Position numbers and translations under genes: made by a program. A DNA stretch of 64,000 nucleotides from Gloeocapsopsis dulcis. Lineage in GTDB: Bacteria; Cyanobacteriota; Cyanobacteriia; Cyanobacteriales; Chroococcidiopsidaceae. The stretch lies in assembly GCF_032163395.1 (NCBI RefSeq), contig NZ_CP119968.1, positions 915,501 to 979,500 of the forward strand, written 5' to 3'. The notes beneath the pieces were generated by a model. That model saw only the letters and a list, made by a program, of their open reading frames with translations, was not told the origin of the DNA and ran no database searches. Every line of letters begins with the position of its first letter. Within the stretch, counting starts at the first letter, position 1. Below are positions 35,816 to 45,000 of this stretch, piece by piece.

Positions 35816-36207
35816 GTAGTAAAGAAGCAATTAGCTATGAAGTGTGCCTCCGCACACTAATATAAGAGAGTTTTACCAGTAAGGCTTAGTTTTAGCAACG
35901 GAAAAATTTTGGTCGTTAAGGCTGAGAAGCTTATGCATCGCTCAGGAAGTAACGGTTCGCCTTGGCTTAATTTTAGGGTTCAAACTAGCAATGCTGTCAT
36001 TTGCCGCTACGCAAGGGCTGTAATCCAAATCGAGCAAAGTTTACAGAACAATTTTTGACTCTAACAACCTTACGCTGTATCGAGTTGTTACTGCTCATTG
36101 AGATCTAGTCGGAAGGTTTCATAAGGATTGACATGTGCCCAAGTCAAAGGAGTTATTTAACTTGTTTTTGTAATTCGCCTATAGAGTCTTCGCTATATCC
36201 ACCCCAG
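35816..36207. other. Left border of the accessory island
   Basis: 392 bp. It contains the hairpin AGTGTGC-CTCC-GCACACT (35840-35857), inverted-repeat copy A, and on the minus strand after 36207 a short frame GGYSEDSIGELQKQVK that looks like the tail of a lost gene. Confidence 0.5.
35881..35940 (+). repeat. Inverted repeat copy A (left border of island)
   Basis: Begins GGCTTAGTTTTAGCAACGG (from 35883) and ends GAAGCTTATGCATC. It matches the reverse complement of 44941-45000 over about 58 bp with a single internal difference (GTTAAG versus GTCAAG). Confidence 0.85.
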
Positions 36208-36570
36208 TTAACTCAGAGGAATATGAACAATTCGGTCTTGATATTCACTTTCGTTTCCAGCCAAAGCAATCAGAATTAAGTCATCAAGGACTTGCCCGAT
36301 TTCTGCTCTAGGACGCAGGACGAAAATTCCTGAGATATGGTGTCCTTGGGCTAGATGCTCTGCCAAATGTACGGGCATGGAACTACGATTATTTGTGACC
36401 AAAATAAAGTTGTTGCTCTCACACCATAACAGAATTTCTGGATCTAATGTACCTGTAGAGGGAACTCCAGGCTCTCCAATCATCCAAACGATTAGATTGC
36501 TTTAGCGGCGGAGAAGTTGCACTTTGTACAGGGGAGACAAGTTTTCATCCAGTAAGTAATTAATGCTCAT
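36208..36570 (-). pseudogene. DUF5615 PIN-like toxin with in-frame stop
   Basis: The natural start is the ATG at 36570, which overlaps the DUF433 stop. It reads MSINYLLDENLSPLYKVQLL, then RR and a TAA at 36502-36504, and continues in the same frame with LIVWMIGEPGVPSTGTLDPE, ILLWCESNNFILVTNNRSSM and so on to 36208. DUF5615 proteins carry the catalytic Asp of the LDEN motif in the part before the stop, so a product re-initiated at the Met of MIGEPG would lack it. The change is consistent with AAA to TAA. It forms a toxin-antitoxin pair with DUF433. Read as an inactivated toxin. Confidence 0.8.
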
Positions 36571-36901
36571 TTAAAATTTGTGTGGCTGCTCCTCGCTCTG
36601 CTTTCAACTTGCGAAGTCTGATTACAAAGGGATGTGGATTTTCATCCTGCTCTCGCTCAGATTTCAGGCAATACTCTAACCAATCAGCAATGTACTTGCT
36701 AACAGTTTCTTTGTTATGCAGGTAATAGAGAATTGTGGCGTAGACTTGTTCTAATGTAATGGAAGGGTAATTTTGGGCGATTTCTTCTGGTGTTCGGGCG
36801 CGATAGATGTACTCGTACAAAATGGTTTCAATCCCGATGCGGGAGCCAACGAGCCGAATGTCATTGGGTGCGAGAAAGCTGAAGTAGTCTTCTAGTTGCA
36901 T
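36560..36901 (-). CDS. DUF433 antitoxin-like protein
   Basis: 113 residues. DUF433 has a helix-turn-helix-like fold; recognisable segments are LVGSRIGIETILYEYIYRAR, TPEEIAQNYPSITLEQVYAT and ILYYLHNKETVSKYI. In cyanobacteria it is regularly paired with DUF5615 and taken as its antitoxin. The stop overlaps the ATG of the DUF5615 gene by 11 bases. The toxin is broken, so this gene may be under relaxed selection or act as an anti-toxin against copies elsewhere. Confidence 0.82.
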   Translation of the reverse strand: MQLEDYFSFLAPNDIRLVGSRIGIETILYEYIYRARTPEEIAQNYPSITLEQVYATILYYLHNKETVSKYIADWLEYCLKSEREQDENPHPFVIRLRKLKAERGAATQILNEH

Positions 36902-36951
36902 CGGTTAATACTCCTTTTGAATTAGTCGTGGGGTTGTCGATCATTCAGTCA

Positions 36952-37105
36952 TCAATTTAAAACATCTCCGGCTCTGAGATAAGCCAAAGCCTCATCTAAT
37001 CCCTGCCCCTCAGCTTTAGCGCCGCTAACCACCTGAATCATCAATCTTTCAGCAGCGCCCGCATCTCCGTTTGAAAGCACTGGGCTTGAGTTTAAGTTGC
37101 TCGTA
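36952..37105 (-). pseudogene. C-terminal remnant of an unidentified gene
   Basis: A minus-strand frame ends at TGA 36952 and reads SNGDAGAAERLMIQVVSGAK, AEGQGLDEALAYLRAGDVLN. Its amphipathic, coding-like composition and clean stop suggest the tail of a lost gene, but there is no start codon with ribosome site and I cannot name the family. Confidence 0.3.
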
Positions 37106-37164
37106 AGTCTTAGTTATTCCTCCTTGACCCACTTGTAGTCACTTGTTCCCATTCACGCGAGAGG

Positions 37165-37914
37165 TTAATTCTCGAGTTCTTTAACCAGCTCAGTACGCAA
37201 CAAACTGCTAAATTCTATAAAGGCGTCTAGCTTCTCAATCCTTGAGCGAAAACCTTGCCGCATTTTCTCAAGAGTTTCCTCATCGTGATCGTCTTCTCGA
37301 GTTTCCCCAACAAGGCGAATAATTACAGAAATATCATTCTCGTCATCAACAGAAATTCCAGTCGCATTTTCAATCCAAGCAATAGTTTTTTCATCCGCTG
37401 CATTACAGGCAGCTTGCTTGAGAGCAAAATCGATCAAGACACGTGCAGCACGATCAATACCAAGTGCAATATTTATCCATGATTGAACCTCATTCGTTTG
37501 GGATTTGGATGTATCATTGTTATTTGCTGTCGCCTGAAAACGAGAGTCATCAAAATAGTAAGACTGGGAGTTGTCTGGATCAATTCTATTCAGAGCCTTA
37601 AAAATCGGTTCAAAACTCTTAAAAGGATACCGATCGTTTGGTAACGATGATCGGCGCTCCCAAAGTTTTAGAACTGTCTCAAAACAACGCTGTTCAGCTT
37701 CAGACTTTTCATCACTGATCGCATTTTCTGCGAGCGCAATTTGTTCAGCAACATAATGTGCCATCCACCGTGAAAGCGTATCCACGCCGGTTTCAAGTCC
37801 AAGCTCTTGGACAAGAGCCTTACCTAAGCTGATAGCACGTTTTTGTGTCTCTGAGCTTACCATCTGCTGAGAAGATATAAATTTTGCTATTTGGGGTTGA
37901 GTATTCTCCATCAT
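37165..37914 (-). CDS. Partner protein of the STAND nuclease, function unknown
   Basis: 249 residues from the ATG at 37914 (248 from the tandem ATG at 37911); AGGAG lies just upstream, supporting this start over the longer frame to 37986. The start region overlaps the last 95 bp of the large gene in another reading frame, so the two are translationally coupled. The protein is acidic and mostly helical: LGKALVQELGLETGVDTLSR, WMAHYVAEQIALAENAIS, CFETVLKLWERRSSLPNDRY, IDRAARVLIDFALKQAACNA, and a C-terminal coiled segment (KMRQGFRSRIEKLDAFIEFS). No known domain or catalytic motif. It may be an effector modulator, sensor or inhibitor of the large protein. Confidence 0.8.
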   Translation of the reverse strand: MMENTQPQIAKFISSQQMVSSETQKRAISLGKALVQELGLETGVDTLSRWMAHYVAEQIALAENAISDEKSEAEQRCFETVLKLWERRSSLPNDRYPFKSFEPIFKALNRIDPDNSQSYYFDDSRFQATANNNDTSKSQTNEVQSWINIALGIDRAARVLIDFALKQAACNAADEKTIAWIENATGISVDDENDISVIIRLVGETREDDHDEETLEKMRQGFRSRIEKLDAFIEFSSLLRTELVKELEN

Positions 37915-40900
37915 CGCTCCTGGTGTAGTACGACAACCTACGCAAATGGCGCTCGATCTGTACTTCAACGATGAGTTCACGTTCAAGAGTAGAACAGAGT
38001 GTCTTTAGGAATTCTAGTGATGCATTCATTCGTATTCCATGTCTAGGTGGTTCTTCCTTATCTCCGCTCTCAGATGAACTCCAAAGTTCACAGACAAGTG
38101 ATTCTTCAGCCATATCCGGCATATACCATTTTTGTTGCTCTAAGTCCACAGAAAGTCCGAGTCGTTCAATGATTGAATCGCCGATTCTATAAGGTGGATA
38201 TTCAATCTCACCTGCATGTGGATCAGCAGCATCAAGCCCCTTATCTTGTGAGCCTCTCCAAATCCACCCCTGTAATTCAAAGGGGGATTCGTTAAACTCC
38301 ATGTCCTCTTCTTGATAAGCAGGAAGCTTAAAATCGTAAGGATTGAGACAAGTGCTTAGGGCGTTCAATAGAGATTGAGAGGTTTTCTGTGGAACAAGCG
38401 CACTTGTAATGTAAAAGCTTTCCTTGCGTTCGTTGTCACTGTCGCTCCAAGACCCACGGATATTTAACCAAGTTCCCCCGTTCCGTTCGGTTAATAGACC
38501 ATCGAGAAAATCATCAGGCTTTATTTCCTGCCGCCAATTTTCCGTTGTCTTTTCTAGCAACCAAGTACGTTGCTCTAGAGGAGCTGGGTCGCGTCGATCT
38601 GCTAACCATCGACCATCAGAGCGAGTCAATGTATGCCCTTGAAGCCAATCAGCCCATTCGTTGTTGCACCAATCATATCTATGAACGACGGGCATCTCTA
38701 ACAACAACTTCGCAGCAACAGTGAGCATCGCATGGTAAGAGATATAGAAGCTATAGTCATCAGTACGAGGATAACTCCCGTGACTATGCCATGTTTCTCG
38801 TTCACTATGATGAGAATTCCACAGGCTAGAGCGGGGATCGCGAATGAAATCGTTGCCTATTGTAATACTCCATTCTTTAAGGACAACTTCACGTGTCAGT
38901 TCCTCGACTTGATTTCCTGAAATGCCGAATACGCTTCCAAGAGGCTCGAACCAGTAGCGATCAAAGTCCCAACCAAAGTGAAGTTTCAAATTGCGATCAA
39001 CCTCACCTCTAGCATGCCAAGGGGTTTCTTCAAAGTTTTCTCTATATCCGTCAATTTCTTTGACTGGCATTTGACTAATGCCTACTTCGCGAAGCTTGTC
39101 AGTGACACCACTATCATAAGTTCCTGGAAAAGTAGCTTCAATGGACAGAGCGATCTTGGCTGCAAATTTCTGGATGAGTGCATGGGGTAAGCCATCAAGC
39201 ACATGATGTGCAAAGATCGAGTGATGTCGTCTTAACTTTTCAGGACTGTCTATTGCTACACGTGCTAAGGCTATCAACAAATATAATCGTGCGTGGAGAT
39301 TATAGAAAGGAAATGCATGACTTCCAAAAGCATTGACACAGTCTCGATTCATCCACTCGATCAAGGCATTGATCTCGCATTCACAACCCACTTCTGCAAG
39401 CCTTCGGACGCAATGTGCGGCTTGCCATCGCACGGCAGATCGGGGTGAACCTAGTGCCGCCCAAACAAAGCCTGTGAATGCATCTGAAATATTATCTGGG
39501 GGGAGCAGCCAGTTATCCCAAGAACCATCAGCATAATTTTCGTCGATATGAACTTCAAAACGGGAAAGCGCAAACTCAAGCAGATCACTCGCCTCTTGAG
39601 GCGAGATGAATGACGATACGATTTCGGAGAAACCAAAAAGTACGCTTGCACTAACTAGGTCACAAGATTCTGATAACCCTTCAATGATGCCTTCGTGAAT
39701 CAAAGGCTGCAAATTGTTTTCTGCTCGAATTTCTCTAATAAAGTCCTCGCGTATATAACAATTTGTGAGTCTAGAAGCAAAACGTCGAGCAATTAATCGG
39801 AAAAATTTAGACCATGATTTTTTGACACTGATTTTCTGACGATAACTATCTGGAAAGTTTAATAGAGCGTATCTGATATCATATAAATCAGCTCTTTCAG
39901 CATCTGCAAGCGTCTGCAGGAAATCGCTCGCCTTGCTTACAGGAACTCGTTTGAAGATTTCTTTCCAAAAAGTTTCAGGGTGACGTGGATACGGCACGGC
40001 ATCGAATCGAGCTATCGCAGTACTCACTTCTTCGCTTTTGGTTAGATCGAGGTTACCAAGAATCTCTTCCCAATCAATATTTTGCGATTCCTCTGGGTGA
40101 TTCATCCGAGGTAATTGGCTAGGTTCCTCTGTATCGCTCGCCCTTGGTTGTTGGGCATAAAAAGCAAGAACCTGTTGGATTTCTTTATTATCTAGTGACA
40201 ATCGTTCAGCAACTCTTTTAAGGTTTTGCCAGCTACTCTCGGAAGCATCGTTCAACCTAAGTTGTCGGACGGTGGTATCTAAGATGTACTGGCGGCAAGT
40301 CTCATCGGATTCAGCCTCTATGCAAAGCGCTGCAAACTCATCAAATCGATACTCCCAGGAAAATGCAGATAGCGACCAACCAATTGATGGCGCAACAATC
40401 TTGGAACGCACGGCTTCATGAGCCAAAGCAGGGAGTTGACGCTCGAACCATCCTACATCTCGGTCGCGCCAACGACTCAGAGCAGCGAAAGCTGATGGAG
40501 GGTGTAATTTTGCACAAACTTGAATAGCTTCATTGCGACTCCAATATTTTTCCCGAGCTACGGAATCACCCACTAACTCAGCACAACGTATAAAGCGATA
40601 AGCAATTTCTGGGGAAGAACGCCCACCTTCCGCAGCTCGCTTCGCTATAGCGACAACAGCTTCCCATCTCTCAACCAATTCATCGCCGAATTTTGAGACT
40701 GCCTCAATCGCACAATTGAAATAAGCCGCTGCGTCCGTAAGGCTTATGGGAAGAACAGCGCGGGCAAGATCTATATAATAGTTAGCTTTTGCCTCTGGTC
40801 CTTCGTCTGATATAGACACCACTATCTCATAACAAGATTGCTCAAGTTGGTTTCTAATCGCCGAAAGATGTTCCAAACGATAGGCTGCTCGAACTACAAT

Positions 40901-43900
40901 TAAATGATCCTTGAGCGAAAGTTTGTATTCTTTATCGAAGAGCTTTTCAATGATGCTTACTTCTTTAAAGCTATCGCAAGGCTTTTTTAAGGCTAAGCTT
41001 TCAAAGCGTACACGAGCGATTTCAAATGGCAATCGGTCATGTTGCCTATATCTCTGCGATCGCGCCTTTTTTGAATGCTGATTCGCTTCTTGAAAGGCTA
41101 CCTCAAGGTCTTCTCGACTACCGAGTAGAATACGAGAGCGAATTAAATACCACAGTAACAGTCCTCCAACGACTTGCTTAAACTCCTCTATATCGTGATT
41201 CCTTTGATAGTTCTTTTTATCTTCAAGCAACTTCTCTGGTACTAAGGCTTCAATCTCAGGCTCAAGATCACCTAAAATTGCAGCTCTTAGAGCGGTTCCT
41301 CGGAGAAAAAGATGGCGTTCACCATCGTGATAATCATTGCTGGTTAAGCCAGACGCTCTTTGAGGAAGATAGTGGTTCAGAACCCGCAGTATTTTATTTT
41401 TAGAGAGCTCTATCGCCGAGCCTGCTTCTGCGAATGAAATGATCGCCGAGGTAAATGTCTGTTCACTCCAATACTCAGCAGGTTTAGGGATACGAACTCG
41501 CTTATGGGTTAACAAGTCCAAGCACTGTCCCATTGCGTTTATGGGAGGAAACTTACCAACCGCTATTAGTTCATCCGCAACAGCTACCATTAAATATTGA
41601 TTACGACAACCAAGCTGTGAAATTTCATCTACTGCCGTGAAGTTTCCTGCGTCAATAAAACGCTTAATAAACAACCGTGTAATTCGGAACACGACTTCTG
41701 GCGGTTGCCAACTCAAAATAAAATCGACTAGTCTCTTAGTCCCATGAAGATGAAAATGAGCAACTGCCATTTCTCCAAGGTCACTGTCTGTGAGACGCTC
41801 CTCGCTGTATGTCTTATCCTTGTTATTACTACGCTCCTCAAAATACAAGCTCAGCCAATTGCCAGCCACTCTTAAAAAGCTTCTGGCTTCACCTCTAAAT
41901 TCCTCGACCGAAGATAAGAGTGCAGCAGAATACACGTTTTCTGAACCATCCCAACCGCCTCGCAGCATCCGCCGAAACGCCAATTCTTGAACTCTCTGCG
42001 GGGACTGCAACGGTGCAATAAGATCAACGTTTTGAGTAAGAAGTTCAAGCTGCCGCTTATCACCTGCAACCTCTTCTCCTGCGCGTAAAGCCAGTTTTGC
42101 TGCGTCAGCATATCGTTTTTGCCTTAAAGCTGCTTTGAAGGCGAATTGCAAGCGGTACACTCGAATATTACGTTCATCAATCGGGCTATCTTCAGGTAGA
42201 TAATCGTCAGAGATTGCTAAGCTGATTAGCTCATCATAGTTCTCAGACTGTAGTAACAGAGAAGGCAGTACTTGGGCAGCATAAGAAAACTCAGAAGCCA
42301 AAGGTTTGAGGCGCGTAATATATGATTCAATCTGCTGCACTGATGCAGAAAATTTCTCTCGAAACCTGGTTTCTGTTGGCTCATCTCGAAATTGAACTGA
42401 GTTCTCTGATATCCAGAGAGGCCGCCCCAAATCAGCGACAAAACTCACGACTGTTAACACTTCAACCTCGGCGGCAATAGCAAGTACATTAATCGGGATA
42501 AATGGAGTTAAATTTGCGAGACCGAGACATATCGCATCAATATATCTTTGAAAATCAGTAGGTAGCTTGTCTTTAACCGTAGAAATTGCGGATTCAAGCT
42601 GTGCTGCAATCTGCTCTTCAACCGTAGTACCTGAAGGTCCAAGACCAGTCAAAATATCTGAAACCGTATTACGGTGTATACTCAGTGCATTCGCTTGTAC
42701 TCGCGGATTGCCACCCGTCAAGCGATGAAACTCCAATCCATCAATATCGGTTGCACTTGGAAAATATTCTCGAAGATGAACTAGTGTCTCAGCCTGGCTG
42801 AAGGATTTCAATTCAATCTGTCGAACTGTACTTAAAGGCTTGAGAAGGTCGATACGCTCAGTTCTACACAGTGCAATAATGCGACATCCTTCTGGAACTT
42901 CCTCACGCAATAGCTGATGAGCAAAACAGGATTCACTGAACTCTTTCGCAGCCATCTCTGCATTATCAGCTGCATCAATCAGGACAGCTAAAATAGCACC
43001 TTGATTGACTTTTCGTAGAGCTGTAGCAGCCGTATTTAATCGCGACAGAAATGCTCTTAGAATTGCATCATCTAAATCAGTAGCTCGCGGTATCATAAGT
43101 TCACATAAACCACGTGATGCAATTTCATTTACAATTTGCACAAGAGCATCACGATGGCGGTGCCGAGGCTCACTTCGATTGCGGTACTTTCCAGAGCCAA
43201 AGCAATCATAAACAATTCCTAACGAGCCGGTGGGTAAAGACTCTACCAGTTGACGAGAGAAAACTGATTTACCCACACCACCACCTGCATGGATGATTAC
43301 AGGCGTAAAAGCTTCGAGAACACTATTAAGTAGGATTTCATGTTGCTCTCGCTTGATAAAGTTCTTGGATTCCTCAAACTCCAGCGGTGCAGGGAATAGA
43401 TCTCTTTCAGACGTAACGCCAAAACGTTTCAGGATATCTTCACGAATTATCTTACCGTTGTTTTTGGGTAGAGCCTTGTCTTGTACAAGAGCAATCACAC
43501 TGTCAATCTGAGCATTATCAACAGTTCCGGCTAAAAGTTCTGAAATTTCAGCATGCAATTCGTGTCGTTGTGCGATGTAATCTCCCTCTCCATCAACTAA
43601 CTCAAGGGAAGCGCAAAAATCTCGCAGTTTTTCATCTTTAAGTTGTGTATATTTTTCAAGCGTTCTCTGATTTGCTGCCTGACCTCCATTTTTGATTGCA
43701 AGAATTCCTGCTTTAAACGAATCAGCAATCTGGCGGTTCGTGATAATCGAGAATCTTACATCCCTAAATTGCTCTGTATTATTATCTTCGTATAAGTGAT
43801 AGCAAAATCGTTTTGCAAATCCCTCAACTGTGTCTTTTAAGTCGCTTAGTTGGAAGGGTTGATTAACTCTCTGGGTTGAATGTTTTAGTTGGAAGTAGGT

Positions 43901-44107
43901 AATTTCTTCACTGCAATTCTGAGTGTTTTCAATATACTCAGTAACATCGATTACATACTCTCCAGCAGCCTCATTTATCTTTGAGCCTTCAATCACTATA
44001 CTTTTGACTGGTGATTTTGGATGTATCATCCTGAGACAACGGCGTGCTGCCCATCGGTAATGAAATACATCACCTGCTCTTGAGTATCTAACGAGTTCGT
44101 TTTCCAT
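37820..44107 (-). CDS. Avs-like STAND NTPase with N-terminal PD-(D/E)XK nuclease, 2095 residues
   Basis: Residues 1 to about 200 look like a Cap4/Mrr-like nuclease: RAGDVFHYRWAARRCLRMIH, E40, D54 (YVIDVTEY) and Q73-x-K75 (YFQLKHS). Residues 240 to 560 form a STAND NTPase: Walker A AGGGVGKS at 274-281, a segment YDCFGSGKYRNRSEPRHRHR typical of a family of large bacterial ATPases, Walker B LIDAADN at 376-382 and the sensor CRTERIDLL, then a winged-helix part. About 1500 further residues are helical and TPR-like, ending in a Trp-rich region (GRWLADRRDP). Known Avs proteins of this build bind phage proteins and degrade DNA. Assignment to an Avs type is not possible by eye. No strong ribosome site precedes the ATG at 44107. 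Confidence 0.82.
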   Translation of the reverse strand: MENELVRYSRAGDVFHYRWAARRCLRMIHPKSPVKSIVIEGSKINEAAGEYVIDVTEYIENTQNCSEEITYFQLKHSTQRVNQPFQLSDLKDTVEGFAKRFCYHLYEDNNTEQFRDVRFSIITNRQIADSFKAGILAIKNGGQAANQRTLEKYTQLKDEKLRDFCASLELVDGEGDYIAQRHELHAEISELLAGTVDNAQIDSVIALVQDKALPKNNGKIIREDILKRFGVTSERDLFPAPLEFEESKNFIKREQHEILLNSVLEAFTPVIIHAGGGVGKSVFSRQLVESLPTGSLGIVYDCFGSGKYRNRSEPRHRHRDALVQIVNEIASRGLCELMIPRATDLDDAILRAFLSRLNTAATALRKVNQGAILAVLIDAADNAEMAAKEFSESCFAHQLLREEVPEGCRIIALCRTERIDLLKPLSTVRQIELKSFSQAETLVHLREYFPSATDIDGLEFHRLTGGNPRVQANALSIHRNTVSDILTGLGPSGTTVEEQIAAQLESAISTVKDKLPTDFQRYIDAICLGLANLTPFIPINVLAIAAEVEVLTVVSFVADLGRPLWISENSVQFRDEPTETRFREKFSASVQQIESYITRLKPLASEFSYAAQVLPSLLLQSENYDELISLAISDDYLPEDSPIDERNIRVYRLQFAFKAALRQKRYADAAKLALRAGEEVAGDKRQLELLTQNVDLIAPLQSPQRVQELAFRRMLRGGWDGSENVYSAALLSSVEEFRGEARSFLRVAGNWLSLYFEERSNNKDKTYSEERLTDSDLGEMAVAHFHLHGTKRLVDFILSWQPPEVVFRITRLFIKRFIDAGNFTAVDEISQLGCRNQYLMVAVADELIAVGKFPPINAMGQCLDLLTHKRVRIPKPAEYWSEQTFTSAIISFAEAGSAIELSKNKILRVLNHYLPQRASGLTSNDYHDGERHLFLRGTALRAAILGDLEPEIEALVPEKLLEDKKNYQRNHDIEEFKQVVGGLLLWYLIRSRILLGSREDLEVAFQEANQHSKKARSQRYRQHDRLPFEIARVRFESLALKKPCDSFKEVSIIEKLFDKEYKLSLKDHLIVVRAAYRLEHLSAIRNQLEQSCYEIVVSISDEGPEAKANYYIDLARAVLPISLTDAAAYFNCAIEAVSKFGDELVERWEAVVAIAKRAAEGGRSSPEIAYRFIRCAELVGDSVAREKYWSRNEAIQVCAKLHPPSAFAALSRWRDRDVGWFERQLPALAHEAVRSKIVAPSIGWSLSAFSWEYRFDEFAALCIEAESDETCRQYILDTTVRQLRLNDASESSWQNLKRVAERLSLDNKEIQQVLAFYAQQPRASDTEEPSQLPRMNHPEESQNIDWEEILGNLDLTKSEEVSTAIARFDAVPYPRHPETFWKEIFKRVPVSKASDFLQTLADAERADLYDIRYALLNFPDSYRQKISVKKSWSKFFRLIARRFASRLTNCYIREDFIREIRAENNLQPLIHEGIIEGLSESCDLVSASVLFGFSEIVSSFISPQEASDLLEFALSRFEVHIDENYADGSWDNWLLPPDNISDAFTGFVWAALGSPRSAVRWQAAHCVRRLAEVGCECEINALIEWMNRDCVNAFGSHAFPFYNLHARLYLLIALARVAIDSPEKLRRHHSIFAHHVLDGLPHALIQKFAAKIALSIEATFPGTYDSGVTDKLREVGISQMPVKEIDGYRENFEETPWHARGEVDRNLKLHFGWDFDRYWFEPLGSVFGISGNQVEELTREVVLKEWSITIGNDFIRDPRSSLWNSHHSERETWHSHGSYPRTDDYSFYISYHAMLTVAAKLLLEMPVVHRYDWCNNEWADWLQGHTLTRSDGRWLADRRDPAPLEQRTWLLEKTTENWRQEIKPDDFLDGLLTERNGGTWLNIRGSWSDSDNERKESFYITSALVPQKTSQSLLNALSTCLNPYDFKLPAYQEEDMEFNESPFELQGWIWRGSQDKGLDAADPHAGEIEYPPYRIGDSIIERLGLSVDLEQQKWYMPDMAEESLVCELWSSSESGDKEEPPRHGIRMNASLEFLKTLCSTLERELIVEVQIERHLRRLSYYTRSDDGEYSTPNSKIYIFSADGKLRDTKTCYQLR

Positions 44108-44620
44108 CGATTGTGCGTAAAACTAGCGTATAAGCCTTCCAAGAAAAGCAAATTAGAAGCATTTAGACTTTCTATACTCCAACGTTAAGTTCAACAGCAT
44201 CAAGGGATTTAAACACACCACTGGGGACAGTTTCTAACTGTTATAACATCCTGGCATGAGATTGTTCCCGTTTGCGGCTTTGGGTAGTGTTATCAAACTG
44301 TTGTTAAACATTCAATTTTGGTCAAGTGATGCGCTAACAACTATTCCTCAGCAAGACGTGACTGAGCCTTAGTCATAAGTAAGAGTTTGGAGCGTCATAA
44401 AAGCGTTTCCCGACAACAGAAACTGGAGGTGTATAATTCAAGCTGGGTGCGCTTGAGTTTGCTTGGAGATATTTGAGCGTAAGTTCCCATTTAGGTATGA
44501 CAAAACTTTCTAGAGCAATGGGGCAATGGCAATTTGGGAGTGGCACTTTGAGGCTAAGCTAACTGCTTGTCAACTTGTGCTTTATCGGATGCAGGATGAG
44601 ATTAAAGGTTAAAAGGAACT

Positions 44621-44691
44621 GTCACGAAATAACTTTTACAAATGACATTCAGAATGCTTATAATTCAAATGAAGTCAAGTTATTTCATTAC
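44621..44691. repeat. 71-bp inverted-repeat structure
   Basis: GTCACGAAATAACTT at 44621-44635 and AAGTTATTTCATTAC at 44677-44691 pair at 13 of 15 positions, with a central CATTC-A-GAATG palindrome. It may be a small non-autonomous element or a regulatory site. Confidence 0.5.
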
Positions 44692-44724
44692 GAATTCTAA
44701 GTTTGGAAGCGAAGCCTACTATAA

Positions 44725-45000
44725 GGCTTAGTTTTAACGATGGAAAAATTTTGGTCGTTAGTGAGGAATAAAAGCAAACTGTCCCATTTTATGATGCTTG
44801 ACCGAGCACCACTCAGTAGCCTGTTGTAATGGCGAAAAATCGTTGTTTGTGATTATAATTGTCCCATTTATGGCTTAATTTGGGACAGTTGAACACCCAG
44901 TAGTGTTTGTAAACTTAAAAATAAGGCATCGCATAGAAGCCTTGATGCATAAGCTTCTCAGCCTTGACGACCAAAATTTTTCCGTTGCTAAAACTAAGCC
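44725..45000. mobile_element. MITE-like element with about 38-bp terminal inverted repeats
   Basis: Left end GGCTTAGTTTTAACGATGG then AAAAATTTTGGTCGTTA; right end is the reverse complement of GGCTTAGTTTTAGCAACGG then AAAAATTTTGGTCGTCA. The interior is non-coding and has TGTCCCATTT at 44780 and 44860 and the inverse AAATTTGGGACA near 44877. The right end equals island border copy A. Confidence 0.7.

Noticed and set aside
36208-36483. DUF5615 as an intact 91-residue gene starting at MIGEPG
   Set aside because: The family starts with an LDEN motif that is present upstream in the same frame, but is separated by a TAA. The shorter frame is a fragment.
37820-44107. Reading the large protein as a plain AAA/TPR regulator of the SWACOS/LuxR type
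   Set aside because: There is no DNA-binding domain at the C-terminus, and the N-terminus has a nuclease-like E...D...QxK pattern, which fits defence STAND proteins better.
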